Assembly: GCA_039000515.1 (NCBI GenBank)
Contig: JBCFYV010009882.1
Location: forward strand, 59,512,277 to 59,576,276
Reading direction: 5' to 3'
Origin: Timema cristinae
Lineage: Eukaryota > Arthropoda > Insecta > Phasmatodea > Timematidae
DNA: 64,000 nucleotides
Positions 10,796 to 22,539 of the stretch are shown one piece after another. The stretch's first letter is position 1. The number at the start of each line of letters is the position of its first letter. Below the pieces are notes generated by a model. The model saw only the letters and a program-made list of their open reading frames with translations. It searched no databases and had not been told where the DNA came from. A program made the translations under genes and the position numbers.

Positions 10796-12140
10796 CAAGA
10801 AAATCAAATTTGGTAAAAAAAAAAATGGAGCATCGGTCTGATTACGTCATTTGTAGAAAACTTTTACTATATTTTGATGACATCATAGTCATTACCTGAA
10901 AGTAGTCACGGGAACAAAGGTCAAATTGGACCGTGCCATCATGTTGCTACTTTTAATTGACACGATCTACTTAATTAGTTAATTAAGTGAGATAAATACA
11001 GAAATAAAAAAAATTAAATTATTATATAAGATTATAGTAATTTCCAGAGTCTATAGAGATATAAATACTTTATAGAGTAACTGAAACAATCAATTACCTC
11101 ACATGGTATCAAAGGATTTGTTGAAACAAATAAGCCATCTATGGTTTAAAAATAATTGGATACATAGACCTATTTCACACAACACCTAAACAGATGATGA
11201 TACAACTATTGGAGTTGAAACAGTTAAAAGCATGCAAGCAGCAAATTGCAAAGGTAAATCAATTTTGAGTTGGACTTACATTGAGATGCTAAAGTCTGAA
11301 TATCTTGGAGTTTCCCTGAGAAAAAAGAAACACAATTTAGACTGTTTGTGTTGCTAATCAAGTATTAAAAAACTGCCTTTTACCTTGGGTTGTTAAGTGA
11401 TGGTGTGTGATTAAATAAAGAAAATATATTTTATGGATAAAGTTTTGTTGACTTTGTCTCATCATAGTATTAAAATACTATTTCAAATCTAAAATAACTA
11501 GTTATACTTTTAATAGTACATTTTATTGCTTTTTTAAATGTATAATAAATAATAGTATAAAAATGACAAATGTTTCATATATGCCTAAAAAAAAGTTATT
11601 AAGGCACTCCTTAAATAAATAATATACAAAATAATATTATTTTTAAACCTCTCTCATTTTGAAATCGAAACATTTAAACGTTTTTATTGAAAAATGTATT
11701 ACATATATCTAGTTCTGTAAAGTTCATTATACATATGTAATACTTAAATTTTGCATACAAAGTTTACTTCAAAAGGAAACCTTCACATAATAAAATAGTA
11801 TGATTGCAAACATATGTTTAAATATTACACACCATTGAAAAAATTTGCTACAAGAAACTAACTACCTAAACTATGGAAACAAGTTGAAAGAAAATTTCAA
11901 AATAGATCAAGCCACACCCTTCTAGAGCTTGTATGCGATTCCAATAATTGAAAATAATAACTCAATGTCTCAAACCCCTATCAAGTCCAGAACTTCCGTA
12001 ATCATAGTCAGGCGTGGTAATTGCGCAATTAACGCTGCCAGAGATCTTAATATTAACTGTAATCTCATGTTCCGTTATATGTAATTTTACTGTTAGTATT
12101 CTGACAATAAGATCATACATTGAACTTATGAAGAACTAGA
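10796..12140. other. Very AT-rich stretch, no supported gene
   Basis: No coding frames, tRNA boxes or inverted repeats of note. Confidence 0.4.
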
Positions 12141-12375
12141 TCGTTACCCGCTTCAATGGCCAAACAGTCTAAGGCGTCAAGCTCGTGTTAGACTGGCTTG
12201 CTGAAGATGCAGTCAAGTCTAATGAAGGTGTTTTTTCCTAAATAATTTCCCACTCTTCTTCCATGCAAATGGCTTTTGTTTATCTCTAAAATGCTTCCTT
12301 TCTCATACCTACATTAGAGTTATTATAATATATGCGTAGAACCTGAACAAATAGTAAAACACGGTGATTAAAAAA
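12141..12375 (+). repeat. SINE family B, degraded copy
   Basis: CCCGCTTCAATGGCCAAACAG head, TTTTCCTAAATAATTTCCCA body and GCGTAGAACCTGAACAAATA-like tail align in order with the 7.6 kb copy. Diverged, with no TSD seen. Confidence 0.6.
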
Positions 12376-12529
12376 ACTAGATTGTTCTAATAGGTGCTTT
12401 TCAAAAATTTAGGTACGTAGGAAGTAATATGTATATTTATTAGGATACATTATTAAATATTAAATAAATCTATGAAAATTAAATATATAAAATTTGGTAA
12501 TAACTTTAATAATAAATACAAATTCCAAA

Positions 12530-12871
12530 CTACGTTTCTATCTCTCCTTTATTACTTTGGCCACTTCCACCAGAAATCCTGTTCAGGACTAGGACGTTAT
12601 CTAGCCAGGATGGCTTATAATATCTTTGTTTAAATCTGTAAAATATAAATTGCCGCGATGGGTTTGAATTTCTTAAAATACCTTGGTTTAGTTTGTTATG
12701 GAAATCTGTCAGTGTAGGCATCGGTAATGTTTTGCTAAAATTTTTAATTCCAAACGTAAATTCTGTTATGGAGCACTTAATGCTTCCTCTTGCCGCTTGG
12801 GCGCTAGTATCGATGTATTTTCTTGGTTTAAAGAGATATCCACCTTTTTTTGGTATTTTTATGTTTTGCAA
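12530..12871 (-). CDS. Unrecognised 113-codon open frame
   Basis: The longest minus-strand frame that is not low-complexity. It has mixed, protein-like composition (Lys/Arg rich, with SWLDNVLVLNRISGG near the C-terminus) and ends in TAG. There is no ATG at its start: the frame begins after a TAA just upstream, and the first ATG is about 50 codons in. I see no zinc finger, catalytic motif, signal peptide or membrane segment. The following 600 bp is strongly T-rich on the plus strand (A-rich on this strand), as is often seen in retroelements. It could be a retroelement fragment or chance; I do not recognise it. Confidence 0.2.
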   Translation of the reverse strand: MQNIKIPKKGGYLFKPRKYIDTSAQAARGSIKCSITEFTFGIKNFSKTLPMPTLTDFHNKLNQGILRNSNPSRQFIFYRFKQRYYKPSWLDNVLVLNRISGGSGQSNKGEIET

Positions 12872-12879
12872 TATTTAGG

Positions 12880-14340
12880 TTACGGTAAATATTAATATTT
12901 TTTGCTTTTATGGTTATAAGTAATTTAAATCCTTTAGATTGATAATGTTTCTTTTGTTGATTATTTTGAAGACTTCTTTGTTTGAAGTTAATGTTAAAGT
13001 AACTTATTTTTGTTGTTTAATATGGTTTTGACTTTAATATTTGCTGATGCATTTAGGCAAAATTACAAGTTTTGTATCGCAACTTTTTCTAGTTTTATAT
13101 TAAATATTTTAATGTGGGAATTTTGTTTAATTCTTTAAAAGTGACGAGGGTAACTGTCCCGCGATGGTTTGAGTTTAGTCGGGAAGTCGTAACGTCGGGA
13201 ACGTAACTATCTTGTGTGATATTTAAATTTAAATTTATTCCGTAAATTTTAACTGTTTTGTCTGTATTCACTGGTGTGAATCTGACGCATTGTAAACCTT
13301 TTAAAATAGGCTCATTAAGCTCTTTGCAATTTTTGTAATATTTAGTAATTTAAACTTTTTATCCTTTTGATTTTGTTTGATTTTAATTCACTGTGGTGAA
13401 TTAGAAGCTTGTATATCATTTAGAAAAGTTTCTTTAAATAATAGCAACTATTTTGTTTATTTAATTGGTCTCTTCTAGACTAGTTTATATTATATAATTA
13501 TAAAAACCTTTTGAAACGAACTGCGCATGTAATAAATTGCTAAGATTTATTTGTTTTTCGACACACTTCAGTAAGACATGTAAGACCATGCAACTTGTTG
13601 TTTTAACACTGTTTGTTACTTTAAATAAAATTCAAATATTTCATTAACCTGCAAATGTTTTAATTTTTCATATACTAATTTCCTTTAATTATCACCCCCT
13701 CTTTTTTTTTAATCTATTGTGGCCGTAACTAAATAAAGTGAGAGTAGGGCGGTACACCAATAGTACTTTCTCATTGCTTACTGTATAATTTATCTTTTCA
13801 AACAGATTGAAAGTGTAAACACAAATATAATGTTTTTTCCGCCATTGTGGAAGCATTAGTTTCCAGTTTTCAAATAAAGGGCGTCCAATAAAAATTAAAA
13901 GGTTAAAATAATAACCATAGTAAATATAAACATATTAACCTTTTATAGCTATGCGAATAATTTTTTGTTTTAAATGGGAAGTTCAAGATAACGTGTATGC
14001 TTCGCTATTTAATCATGTACAGTACATAATATATATTACCTGAACTCTCTCTCTCTCTATAGAAATGTTATTTTACCAGTAAAACAAGAATTTGGGGAAG
14101 ATATAAATTTATCACAAACAAAACCTCACTCATAAGCAAGTCCTACATTGTATCTATAAAAATGTAACTGCTAATTTTCGTACTGAGATAGGTAAGAAAA
14201 ATATTCCGTCTCTAGTGGAACTTGGGCCCACTCAACTTAAGAAGTTTGTCAAGAAGTTCAGTCCAACCCTCACGAGTATGTTTTGACAAGGTGTTGGCAC
14301 TATTGTGAGTTACCTCAGCAAGGCCGTAGCCACCCAATAA
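12880..14340. other. T-rich stretch with small inverted repeats, no supported gene
   Basis: From 12880 to 13680 the plus strand is markedly T-rich. Two related motifs, TATTCACTGGTGTGAATCT (about 13266) and AATTCACTGTGGTGAATT (about 13387), are short palindromes. No coding content is recognised. Confidence 0.35.
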
Positions 14341-14379
14341 TTTCAGGGGAGTTTTGTGGGCACATCCCCGAATTGCCGT

Positions 14380-14725
14380 AAGTTAGAAAAAAATTCTAAA
14401 TGATAAACGGTTCTAGAAGCTATCTGAAGTGATTTTACGGCAACATAGCCCTCTAACTGCCAGAGGCTAGGAAAAATTCTATTTATCAAACAGGCTAGAA
14501 AACATTCTAAATATTTAAAACCTATAGAAGCTACCTGAAAAGGTTTTTTCGCCACATCACACCATAACTGCCGAAGGCTATGAAACATTCTAAATATTAA
14601 ACACCTCTAGAATTTATCTGAAATGTTTTTTCCTTGCAATATAATACAATAACTGCCGAAGGCTAGGAAAAATCATAAATATTAAACACCTCTAGAAGCT
14701 CTCTGAAGTGCTTTTTATGGTAACA
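14380..14725. repeat. Tandem repeat, unit about 84 bp, 4 copies
   Basis: The motif CTAGAAGCT.TCTGAA.TG recurs at about 14416, 14527, 14610 and 14695, each followed by 'CATA.C..AACTGCCGAAGGCTA' and 'ACATTCTAAATATTAAA'. Spacings are 111, 83 and 85 bp; the first unit has an extra partial duplication of about 27 bp. Confidence 0.7.
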
Positions 14726-16020
14726 CAGCCTCCTAATATGTACATGTATCTTAATTTTGATATTGTTTGAACCATAAATAAAGCCGTATATATTTTGTTT
14801 GTAAAATTTTGGAGGGGGTTTGAACCCCCAATCCCCTCCCCCCGGCTATGGCTTTGTATCTCAGCATTCATAGGCATGCTTCACTCTCCTGTGAAACACT
14901 CACCGCCTTGATACATTCTCCTGAGAGGTAGATAACCACAGGTGTTCAATTTCTTTATTTAATCTGTTCCTAACATTGTGATTTATTCATAATTTTTTAA
15001 GAGAAAAACTAATGGATACCATCTTGTGTCTTTAAAATAGGGAATGTGGCATATTTATTTGAGTGTGTAGTAAGACACGTGGTCCTAATAAAAGGAGAGC
15101 CTATTAGTAAACAACTGTGGCGTTTATTCAATGGAAGCAATGCTTTCCTAAAATTAAAAAAGGGAGTTAAGAAAATATGAGGAAAATAATATTAAAACCA
15201 ATTATTATAATTAGAAACCTCCCCAACATGGATACTGTTAATAACGGTTGAGATGGTAGCACTTCTTTCTTAGTGTAAGCAATTCTTTCTCACTCAGAAT
15301 GACCGGCCAGGCAGCTGGTATCGCTCTATATTAATTCATTCGTTTGTTTTCGGCTCTGTCCGGCCCTCGTCGGTGAAAGGGAAGCGGCGTTTCCCTAGGC
15401 GAATATTGGCTCAGTGTACTTTCGTGATTGATGTATAATCGTACTTAATATAACGTTAAGATCTTATTTTTAGGTTGTTTTTAACAATATTTATTATTTA
15501 TAGATATAACAAAATAATGTATTTATCACCAATTTACAGTAAGATTTGTTTTATTTTACAAGAATATTGATGTTTGTTCGATCCTCCAAGGGAAGCGGTG
15601 TGTTTCTTTGCGTACAGTAGTAGAATGACGAGTGCGTCAACAAGCGAAGCAGTGGAAGAGGAGGGCTGCGGTGTCAAAACTCATAAGTAATATTATGAAG
15701 CATAGTTTTCTTCCTGGTCTTTGAAGAAAAGAAGAAAATAATTGAAACAGGCAGACCCACTCCATTTCCAGGCGCAGCAACAAAAAAAAAAAATTGGCAT
15801 TTCCATACTCAATTTTATGAAAATGTTTAGTAATTATTATCGGGGTGTTGGGTTGGTGGAAAATTATATAGTTGACCTTACTATTTACCAACGATAATGG
15901 CGTGTAGAATAAATATGGCTTTAGTGATATTAATAATATTTGCAAAGCTATTAAAAGGAATGCCAAAGTTCAAGCTTATTTGCAGGCCACAACCCAAGAC
16001 AAAATATCTGTAATAGTACA
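14726..16020. other. Unassigned stretch
   Basis: Around 15370 and 15590 a 'AAGGGAAGCGGYGT' motif occurs twice about 210 bp apart. A plus-strand ATG at 15624 opens a 21-codon frame (MTSASTSEAVEEEGCGV...) that stops early. It could be the 5' end of a degraded element; I cannot name it. The 109-codon minus frame at 15637-15966 is hydrophobic and overlaps it without recognisable features. Confidence 0.3.
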
Positions 16021-16025
16021 TTTAC

Positions 16026-16027
<2 letters not shown>

Positions 16028-16071
<44 letters not shown>

Positions 16072-16072
16072 T
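16028..16072. repeat. (ATT)n microsatellite
   Basis: About 15 uninterrupted ATT units. No SINE tail is adjacent. Confidence 0.9.
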
Positions 16073-16879
16073 TAATATAAATATATAATTTATTGATTGA
16101 GTAAGATATCTAAGATCGCCAATGATTTTTTTTATTCCATTCATATTTTTTGTCACCCCCTTCCTTAAGTCCCCATAATACTTTAAAACTCCACAAAAAA
16201 AAAGTATCCCCACGGTTTCCTTTGCCCAGAATTGACCACACGCCCCTGGCAAACAATGTGTGCGTGATCATATCCTCAATGAACTGGCAACGGGCCATAA
16301 CAACTTTATGATGAAAAGAAAAAGTAATAATGCTACAAAGATATATGTATCTGATGTATCTGAAATGAGCATCATTAAAAAATACATTATTAAAAAACTA
16401 AAGCTATCACAATTCTATATTCCACTTTTTAAATGATAACGTTCATTTTTTGCTTCTTTATTCTGATTCCTAAACATTTTAAATGTTTTTTTAATCTATT
16501 CAGCCTCATATTCAAATCATGTTATTTATTTACACACGTACTTTAATGTGTTTAATAAGTGGCTAAATGTATAACGTATTATAAATACCATAACAAAAGG
16601 GACGCATTTGATTTACACAGTTACTAAGATGCAAAGGCCACGTTAAGTACGGTACATGCAAAGTTTGCCATTATTGAAATGAAAAAGCAAAAAATCTAGT
16701 TTGGTATACAATAAAAATCATCCAATTTCAGAATTTTTACGTTTTTTCTTAGTACCGAAACGTTTGTTTTCTGATCAATAACCATTCGGGTTAGAAGGAT
16801 ATGTACTAATTAATCTAATATGTTAGGGAAAAGGAATGTTGAAGTTAGTAGTTACTTAGAGGGAGTGTGTAAAGCTATT

Positions 16880-17005
16880 TAGTAAAAACACATCCTTAGT
16901 ACACTCAACTGGAATTCAAGCCCCGATGTTCCCATCATCGGAACTCCAGTCTATTGCGAGAGTGTTGCCTTAAAACGTTCGACTATCGAGGAGGGTTATG
17001 CGGAT
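16880..17005 (-). repeat. SINE family B, partial
   Basis: Reverse orientation: TTAGTACACTCAACTGGAAT (body), box B complement 'GGAATTCAAGCCCC' and a head complement near 16965-17000. The tail is absent. Confidence 0.5.
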
Positions 17006-17526
17006 CAATTGAGTTAGCTTGTTTTTTCACTCAAGAGCAGACAAGGGATTGAGGACAAACATTGTTTGGGTTTAAAGATCGCCATCAAATCTCCACACCT
17101 CTATAGCATTCTAGATTCTGACTTGTCCACATAAATAATATGACTTTCAAGCTATTTCAAAGTATTCAGTGTTTTATGTTCAAAGTTTCCTACAATGTAG
17201 AAAATTTAAGTACATAATACTAAGTGCCTTTATTGGCAACAAGGCCGCTGCCCATTTCACAAGGTTTTATTGGTCAGAAAATACAGCATTTTATTTTAAA
17301 GTTTTATAGAACCACACAATTAAATTGTTATAAAAGGGCGTGTGAGTTTCGATAGAATGGCCAGACTGCATTAATAGAGCAGCGTATGTGATTTATTTTT
17401 TTATCTACAATAATTGTTTTTTTGTTCATTAGTTAATATAAGCGTTAAAAATATTTATATCTATTCCGTTTAAGGCCGATATAGAGCAATATCCATGTCG
17501 TTTAAGAAAATATATAATACGTTATT
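17006..17526. other. Unassigned AT-rich spacer
   Basis: Nothing recognisable. Confidence 0.35.
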
Positions 17527-17528
17527 TA

Positions 17529-17571
<43 letters not shown>
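17527..17571. repeat. (TA)n microsatellite
   Basis: More than 20 TA units next to the mariner insertion at 17648. Confidence 0.9.
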
Positions 17572-17573
<2 letters not shown>

Positions 17574-17647
17574 GTGCATTAAACTATATATTTATATTAT
17601 ATATAGCCTACACTATACTATTTGTATAATACTGTATGTGTATACTA

Positions 17648-18250
17648 TACAGGTTGTTTCAATGAAAGCGTGCAAAATTAAACAGGACATAGGGAATACT
17701 CTACCGGACATTCTGAGACAGGGCACGTGGGGTCTGCGAAACCAGCTAAGTGGGATATGGACCTAAACATGTCTAACACCGTTACTGATGTCCGGTTTAT
17801 TTACAGCTAATCGTTACATTTAGCTGTAACATTACGTAAAGGTAGTACTGTTCCTTACAGTATTCCATATCATTAACAAACTGAAGGAAACCTACCATTT
17901 AGTACCTCACAACAGTTGCTCAAAATGACGGCCACCAACCCCAATGCAAGCATTATATCATCGTACGAGATTCTGCCGCACCCGTTCAAATATCCCATGC
18001 GTGTTGCGAATCACATCACAGGCGACGACAATCCTGGCAACCAATTCAAAGTCTGGGTCCACTAGGGTCTCATACACAAGTGATTTGAGATATCCCCATA
18101 CGAAATAGCCTTCAGGCTTTCCTCTACATGTTTAGGCCTATATCGCCCGTAGCTGTCTTCGCAGACCCCAAGTTCCCTATCTCAAAATGTTTGGTAAAGC
18201 ATCCCATATGTCCTGTTTAATTTGTGCACGCTTTAACTTAACATTCTGTA
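17648..18250 (-). mobile_element. Non-autonomous mariner element with TIRs of about 125 bp
   Basis: A 603-bp element bounded by TA dinucleotides. The left end TACAGGTTGTTTCAATGAAA and the reverse complement of the right end TACAGAATGTTAAGTTAAAG open inverted repeats that continue, with mismatches, for about 125 bp, including GCGTGCAAAATTAAACAGGA / GCGTGCACAAATTAAACAGG. The interior on the minus strand encodes the transposase C-terminus: LVYETLVDPDFELVARIVVA, then GIFERVRQNLVRR and GGRHFEQLL. This is the tail of an arthropod mariner-family transposase of the kind annotated DUF4817-like. The catalytic domain is deleted, so any movement needed an enzyme supplied elsewhere. Confidence 0.85.
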
Positions 18251-18374
18251 TATTTAACATAAGTAATTAATTGAAAACATAATAGTTTATAGTAAAGTGA
18301 AGCTTTATTTCAATGATTTTGTTATTGAAGAATAGTTAGGTAATAAGTATTTTAATCTGCTCCATAAATTATTT

Positions 18375-18377
<3 letters not shown>
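18251..18377. other. Spacer between mariner and SINE
   Basis: AT-rich, nothing recognisable. Confidence 0.35.
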
Positions 18378-18434
<57 letters not shown>

Positions 18435-18690
18435 GCACCTCATCTTACTACCCGTTCGGGTTATACGCACTTACGCTAATGAGTAATGGTAGGGTGCTTG
18501 TGAGATGAAATGGAGGACCTACAGTTTAACGTGAAATCTGAACCACGGTGGAGGCCTAGCATTCCCCACATTCACAAGTTGTGATTAATACACGTCTTGT
18601 CATAGGTGAAGGAAGGGATCGGCAATCAGATAAATCTGTGCCAGGACCAAGGATTGAACCCTGTACCCCCAGCACAGAAGTCTGACCTAG
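18378..18690 (-). mobile_element. SINE family C, nearly full length
   Basis: From left: about 18 TTA units, AGCACCTCATCTTACTACCC, GTTCGGGTTATACGCACTTA, then the body with CCACGGTGGAGGCCTAGCAT and the head complement up to 'CAGCACAGAAGTCTGACCTAG', with an extra TTAATACACGTC insertion also seen in the 38.8 kb copy. The 5' end (right) is slightly truncated. Confidence 0.85.
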
Positions 18691-18847
18691 AACGATTTAA
18701 TTTGTTAAGCTCGAGTTTAATAAAATTTGAGTTTAACTAGAAAATTGCCTTTACAAGGATCCATGTGTTCTCTTATCATAACAATGGAATTTATCAAATA
18801 TGAAGTGAAATTTTTTTATCTAGAAAATACATTTTACTATCAAAATA
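18691..18847. other. Spacer
   Basis: AT-rich, nothing recognisable. Confidence 0.35.
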
Positions 18848-18848
18848 T

Positions 18849-19768
18849 CCGCTTCGGTGGTTGAACGGTCTAAGGCAGGGTTCTCCAAACAATTTATTGC
18901 GCGGACCCCATAATATATCTTATACATTTTCACGAGCCAAAGTAACGTTCATCTCTACTTTAATTAAGATTATTTTTGCCCTGAATTCCTTGACATGCGC
19001 GAATAGATCAAAAATCAAATTTGTTTCGGCATGGAAATCTAGATTAAAGTCTTATGGCCGGTCACGTCTATAAAAAATGCCACTTTCCAAAGCCAGTCAA
19101 TGTTTGATACAAGTGATTGAGGTTGATTATTCTCTGTGAGAAATGAATCAATTTATATGCAATAAATTATATTTATAATAATTAGTCAATATAATTATTT
19201 ATTTAAAAAAATTAGGTAACATCTTTCAGGACTTTTCTTTTATAATACTCTGCTGGGAGACTTGGAACTTCCAAATAATCGTCACAAGCCGTTTTGTTGT
19301 AGGTATAAGGAATGGCGTCTGCGACTTAAAATGAGTGTTTGCGATTCCGACAGCACTTTGGCTTGATTTCATAGAGGGGAACACGCATGTTGACAGGAAC
19401 TGGGCATGTCAATAATATACTGCATGGTTAAGAAATAACGAAGAGAAACAATTAATTTGTTTTTTTGATAAAATCTTGGGACGGGCCTAATATAATCTTG
19501 TGGCGGGTGAATGTGGCCCACGGGCCATAGTTTGGAGACCCTTGGTCTAAGACGTTACTCTTACAATATACTGGACTGTAGAGGTTGGGTGTTATGATGA
19601 TGGGCTTTCTTACATGTTTTACACACTCATCTCTATCTCTATCTCTCTTCACCAATCCAGGTACACTCGCTCTAAATTAACCTTCAAACCTAACACATTA
19701 GTGTACTTATTACATATGCGCATATCTCGAACGGGTAATAAAACACGGTGCTACAAATAAAAATGGTA
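18849..19768 (+). mobile_element. SINE family B interrupted by a hAT element
   Basis: Head CCGCTTCGGTGGTTGAACGG at 18849-18870, broken at 18875 by the hAT insertion, resumes at 19545 with GTCTAAGACGTTACTCTTAC. The body follows, and the tail GCGCATATCTCGAACGGGTA ATAAAACACGGTGCTAC ends near 19768. The order of insertion is therefore SINE first, hAT second. Box B of this copy is worn down. Confidence 0.8.
18876..19544. mobile_element. Non-autonomous hAT element (669 bp) inside a SINE
   Basis: Ends CAGGGTTCTCCAAAC and, reversed, CAAGGGTCTCCAAAC form 15-bp TIRs. Flanks are GTCTAAGG (18868-18875) and GTCTAAGA (19545-19552), an 8-bp duplication with one difference, as expected of hAT. The right subterminal region 'GAATGTGGCCCACGGGCC' mirrors the left 'GCGCGGACCCCATAATATAT'. 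The interior has no recognisable transposase frame (a 70-codon frame at 18861-19073 spans the junction and is meaningless). Confidence 0.85.
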
Positions 19769-19982
19769 TTGTTTATATGCATCCAAGGAAAATATTAACA
19801 ACATTGTATTAATGAGTACAGGTGTAATTTTCCATTAGAATATTTATTTTCATGTATACCAAAAAATACTAGGACAAGCTCCATTTCTTTACATTCTCTT
19901 TGGTAGCCTTAACATTATGGTCGCCAGTTTAGGTGAAAAATATAATAGCCTTATTAGAATACAATAAATTGTATTAAATTGA

Positions 19983-20226
19983 GCCGCATCGGTGGGCAGA
20001 CGGATTGATCATCCGGTCAATTTAGTCTGGTTTATCAATGAAGGTGAAGTTGGGGTTCAAATCCCATTTGGGTGTAGACCTATTAAGAGTAGTTTTTTTC
20101 TAAAGTCCTTACCACTGTCCCTCCATATATATGAGACCATATTATTTACCATAAACTATGCCTTTCTCATCCCTACACCACTTATATTCTTAAATTTAAA
20201 TAGACTGGTAGGGTAGTAAAAAGTGA
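19983..20226 (+). repeat. SINE family B, degraded copy
   Basis: Head CCGCATCGGTGGGCAGACGG, box B GGGGTTCAAATCCCATTTGG, body TTTTTTTCTAAAGTCCTTAC...CTCCATATATATGAG and a worn tail GGTAGGGTAGTAAAAAGTGA. The 74-codon frame here is SINE sequence. Confidence 0.7.
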
Positions 20227-20795
20227 TGGCAAAACTTATATCTTATTTAGTACAAAAGCTAAATGCTAAAATGAGATGCCCAAATGAACCAGAGTTCTAT
20301 TAAAATGTACACACTTTAGAAACACAATAATATTATCATGAGTGATTTTTTTCTGAAATTTAAAAAAAAGTATATTTTCTTATTCCTGGGACTGAAGTTA
20401 AAGGACATTTGTGAATCACTCGTAAATTACAATGTTTGCACCACAGACAAAATCCTTGACCACACCAGAATAAGAAACAAAGATTCTCAAATTTAGTTTA
20501 GAAATATTTGAAGACACGGCGAATTCCCAATCGTGGCCCAAGCCGAAACCCTGAAAAGATTTAGAGCTAATGTGCTCTATAATAAACGAGTTGATTAGCT
20601 TGTTGCTGTTCTTATGTTTGAGTAACAGGTGGTCTAAAAACACCCCTAGCCCCCATGTTACTCTCAGTTAAAATTAACTAGGCAAGAGTCAATAAGTGAA
20701 ACTTCCCTATGATTTTGTTGACTTGTAACGGCTATATGCTAAGCCTTCCGAACCTACACTGCTTATTGTGTGAGTCATGGTAGTATGGTTGAGGC
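20227..20795. other. Unassigned spacer
   Basis: Nothing recognisable. The 75-codon minus frame at 20416-20643 has no motif. Confidence 0.35.
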
Positions 20796-21456
20796 TAGGG
20801 ATGTGGTATCAAAAGAAAGTATCGATACTGTACTCATTTAAAGTATTGGAAGAAAAAAAATCGATACCGTACTAGTATCGAAAGAAAAGTATTAATCACA
20901 GTAAGTATCGGTAGACTATCCAAATTTTAATCAAGAAAAAGATTATTTTATAAATAATAATTTCAATGTTTGCATAATAATAATAATCATAATAATAATA
21001 ATTGTATTTTCATATTTATTTAAACAGGGAAAATTATAATGATTTAACCATATTATAATGCACTTAGGTCTACCACGTCTATATTATCTGTTGAAACGTG
21101 GAAGTTATGATAAATAGTATTGTATAATGAATATCATAAAAGGTTTTACCATACCAGCTTTCAAAATGTCTATGAAAATTTAGCTGATGGAAAGTTATTT
21201 TATAGCTAAATGTGATTAATAATATATTTTTTCAAGATATTTTGTACCCTTCTTTAGCTATAGTAATCATTTAATCCAAGCATGATTGAATATAACAAAA
21301 AAAAGTTGTTTCTATCGATACCTATGCGATACCAAAGTGTGAGTACTAATATCAGTAAAAAGTATCGAAAAAAGGTATTGTGAAAAAAAATACAGCATCG
21401 AATGAAAAATATCAATATTAGTGGAATGGAGTATCGATACTTTTTTCCCATCCCTA
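20796..21456. mobile_element. Non-autonomous hAT element (661 bp) rich in GTATCGATAC motifs
   Basis: Ends TAGGGATGTGG and CCATCCCTA (inverted) with a perfect 8-bp target duplication GTTGAGGC at 20788-20795 and 21457-21464. The first and last 150-190 bp are packed with imperfect GTATCGATAC/GGTATCGAT motifs, plausible subterminal transposase-binding sites. The AT-rich centre contains an interrupted AATAAT microsatellite near 20976 and no coding frame. Confidence 0.85.
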
Positions 21457-21464
21457 GTTGAGGC

Positions 21465-21993
21465 ACACCCATGTTGGGTTTGGATTTACCCCAGAGTATG
21501 GGGACCTTGTCTTGGAGGGATTCTTCAAATAATGCCATTGATTTATAGTTGCCGTGTAATATTTATTTATTGTCACAGTCATACAAAGCTAGGAGGTCTG
21601 GTGCAATTATCTCAATTTTACATTCAACCTCGACTGATTCACGACATTATTCGAGGTGTCATGGAGAAAAATTTTTGCTCCCTGACCCATACAGGTCTCT
21701 CTCTCCAATCCAATCACGCGGACCGTCCACGAACCAACAATCACTGAGCAAATAAATATGCCGTGAACTGCGCAGTGACTGAAGCAAGACCAGAGAGGTG
21801 AGTGGGGGTGTAATTACGACACCCAGTTTAACATTCTTGCTTCTCTCTCTTTCTCTAAAAAAAAAACCCTGAACAATTTTGACAAATTATATATATTTTA
21901 TATATTTTAGAAAATAGTGCATAAGTAAATATATTTAGCCACAAAAATATGAACTGAATTGATACAAAAATGATCTTAATAATAGACAACAAT
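21465..21993. other. Unassigned spacer
   Basis: Overlapping 108- and 68-codon plus frames (21421-21755) run out of the hAT end and show no motif. A short CT-rich run (TTCTCTCTCTTTCTC) lies near 21842. Confidence 0.35.
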
Positions 21994-22216
21994 TAGGTGA
22001 CCTGGTGGTCTAGGGGTAAGGTGTCAGACTTCTGTGCTGACGGCCGGGGTTCAATCCTCGGTCCCGGCACAGATTTATCTGATTTCCAAACCATTCCTTC
22101 ACCTCTGACAATACATCTTGTGAATGTGGGGAATTCCAGGCCTCCACCGTAGTTCGGATTCCACATTAAACTGTAGGTCCTTCATTTCATCTCACAATCA
22201 CCCTACCCATTACGGT
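21994..22216 (+). mobile_element. SINE family C lacking the 3' tail
   Basis: Well-preserved head GTGACCTGGTGGTCTAGGGG (box A) and box B GGGGTTCAATCCTCGGTCCC, body to CACAATCACCCTACCCATTA, then stops before the GCGTATAACCCG tail. Confidence 0.85.
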
Positions 22217-22539
22217 ATTGCTTTTAAATGACAGATAGAGGTTAAACTATTATTTAAAGAATAAAGATTCGTTACCTGGAATATTATCGAGTTTAAAACA
22301 CTTATATTTCTTTTGTTTTGAACAAACATTAATTACGGGGCTACTTAAGGAAAATAATATAATATTTTGAGAACTCATTGATGAGTGCACACTAATCATT
22401 AAATAGTTTATGGACTTTCGCGCAGTTGCTTCGAACATTTAAATTTTCTCAAATTGGCTCTCGTGCCTTTATTCCCTTGGCCGCTACGTCACTTACCTTA
22501 TTTTGATAGTGGTAATTAAATGACCTAGGTTGTGGGGGA

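Noticed and set aside
15637..15966. 109-codon hydrophobic minus-strand frame
   Set aside because: Composition is AT-driven Leu/Phe/Ile, with no start context, motif or repeat support.
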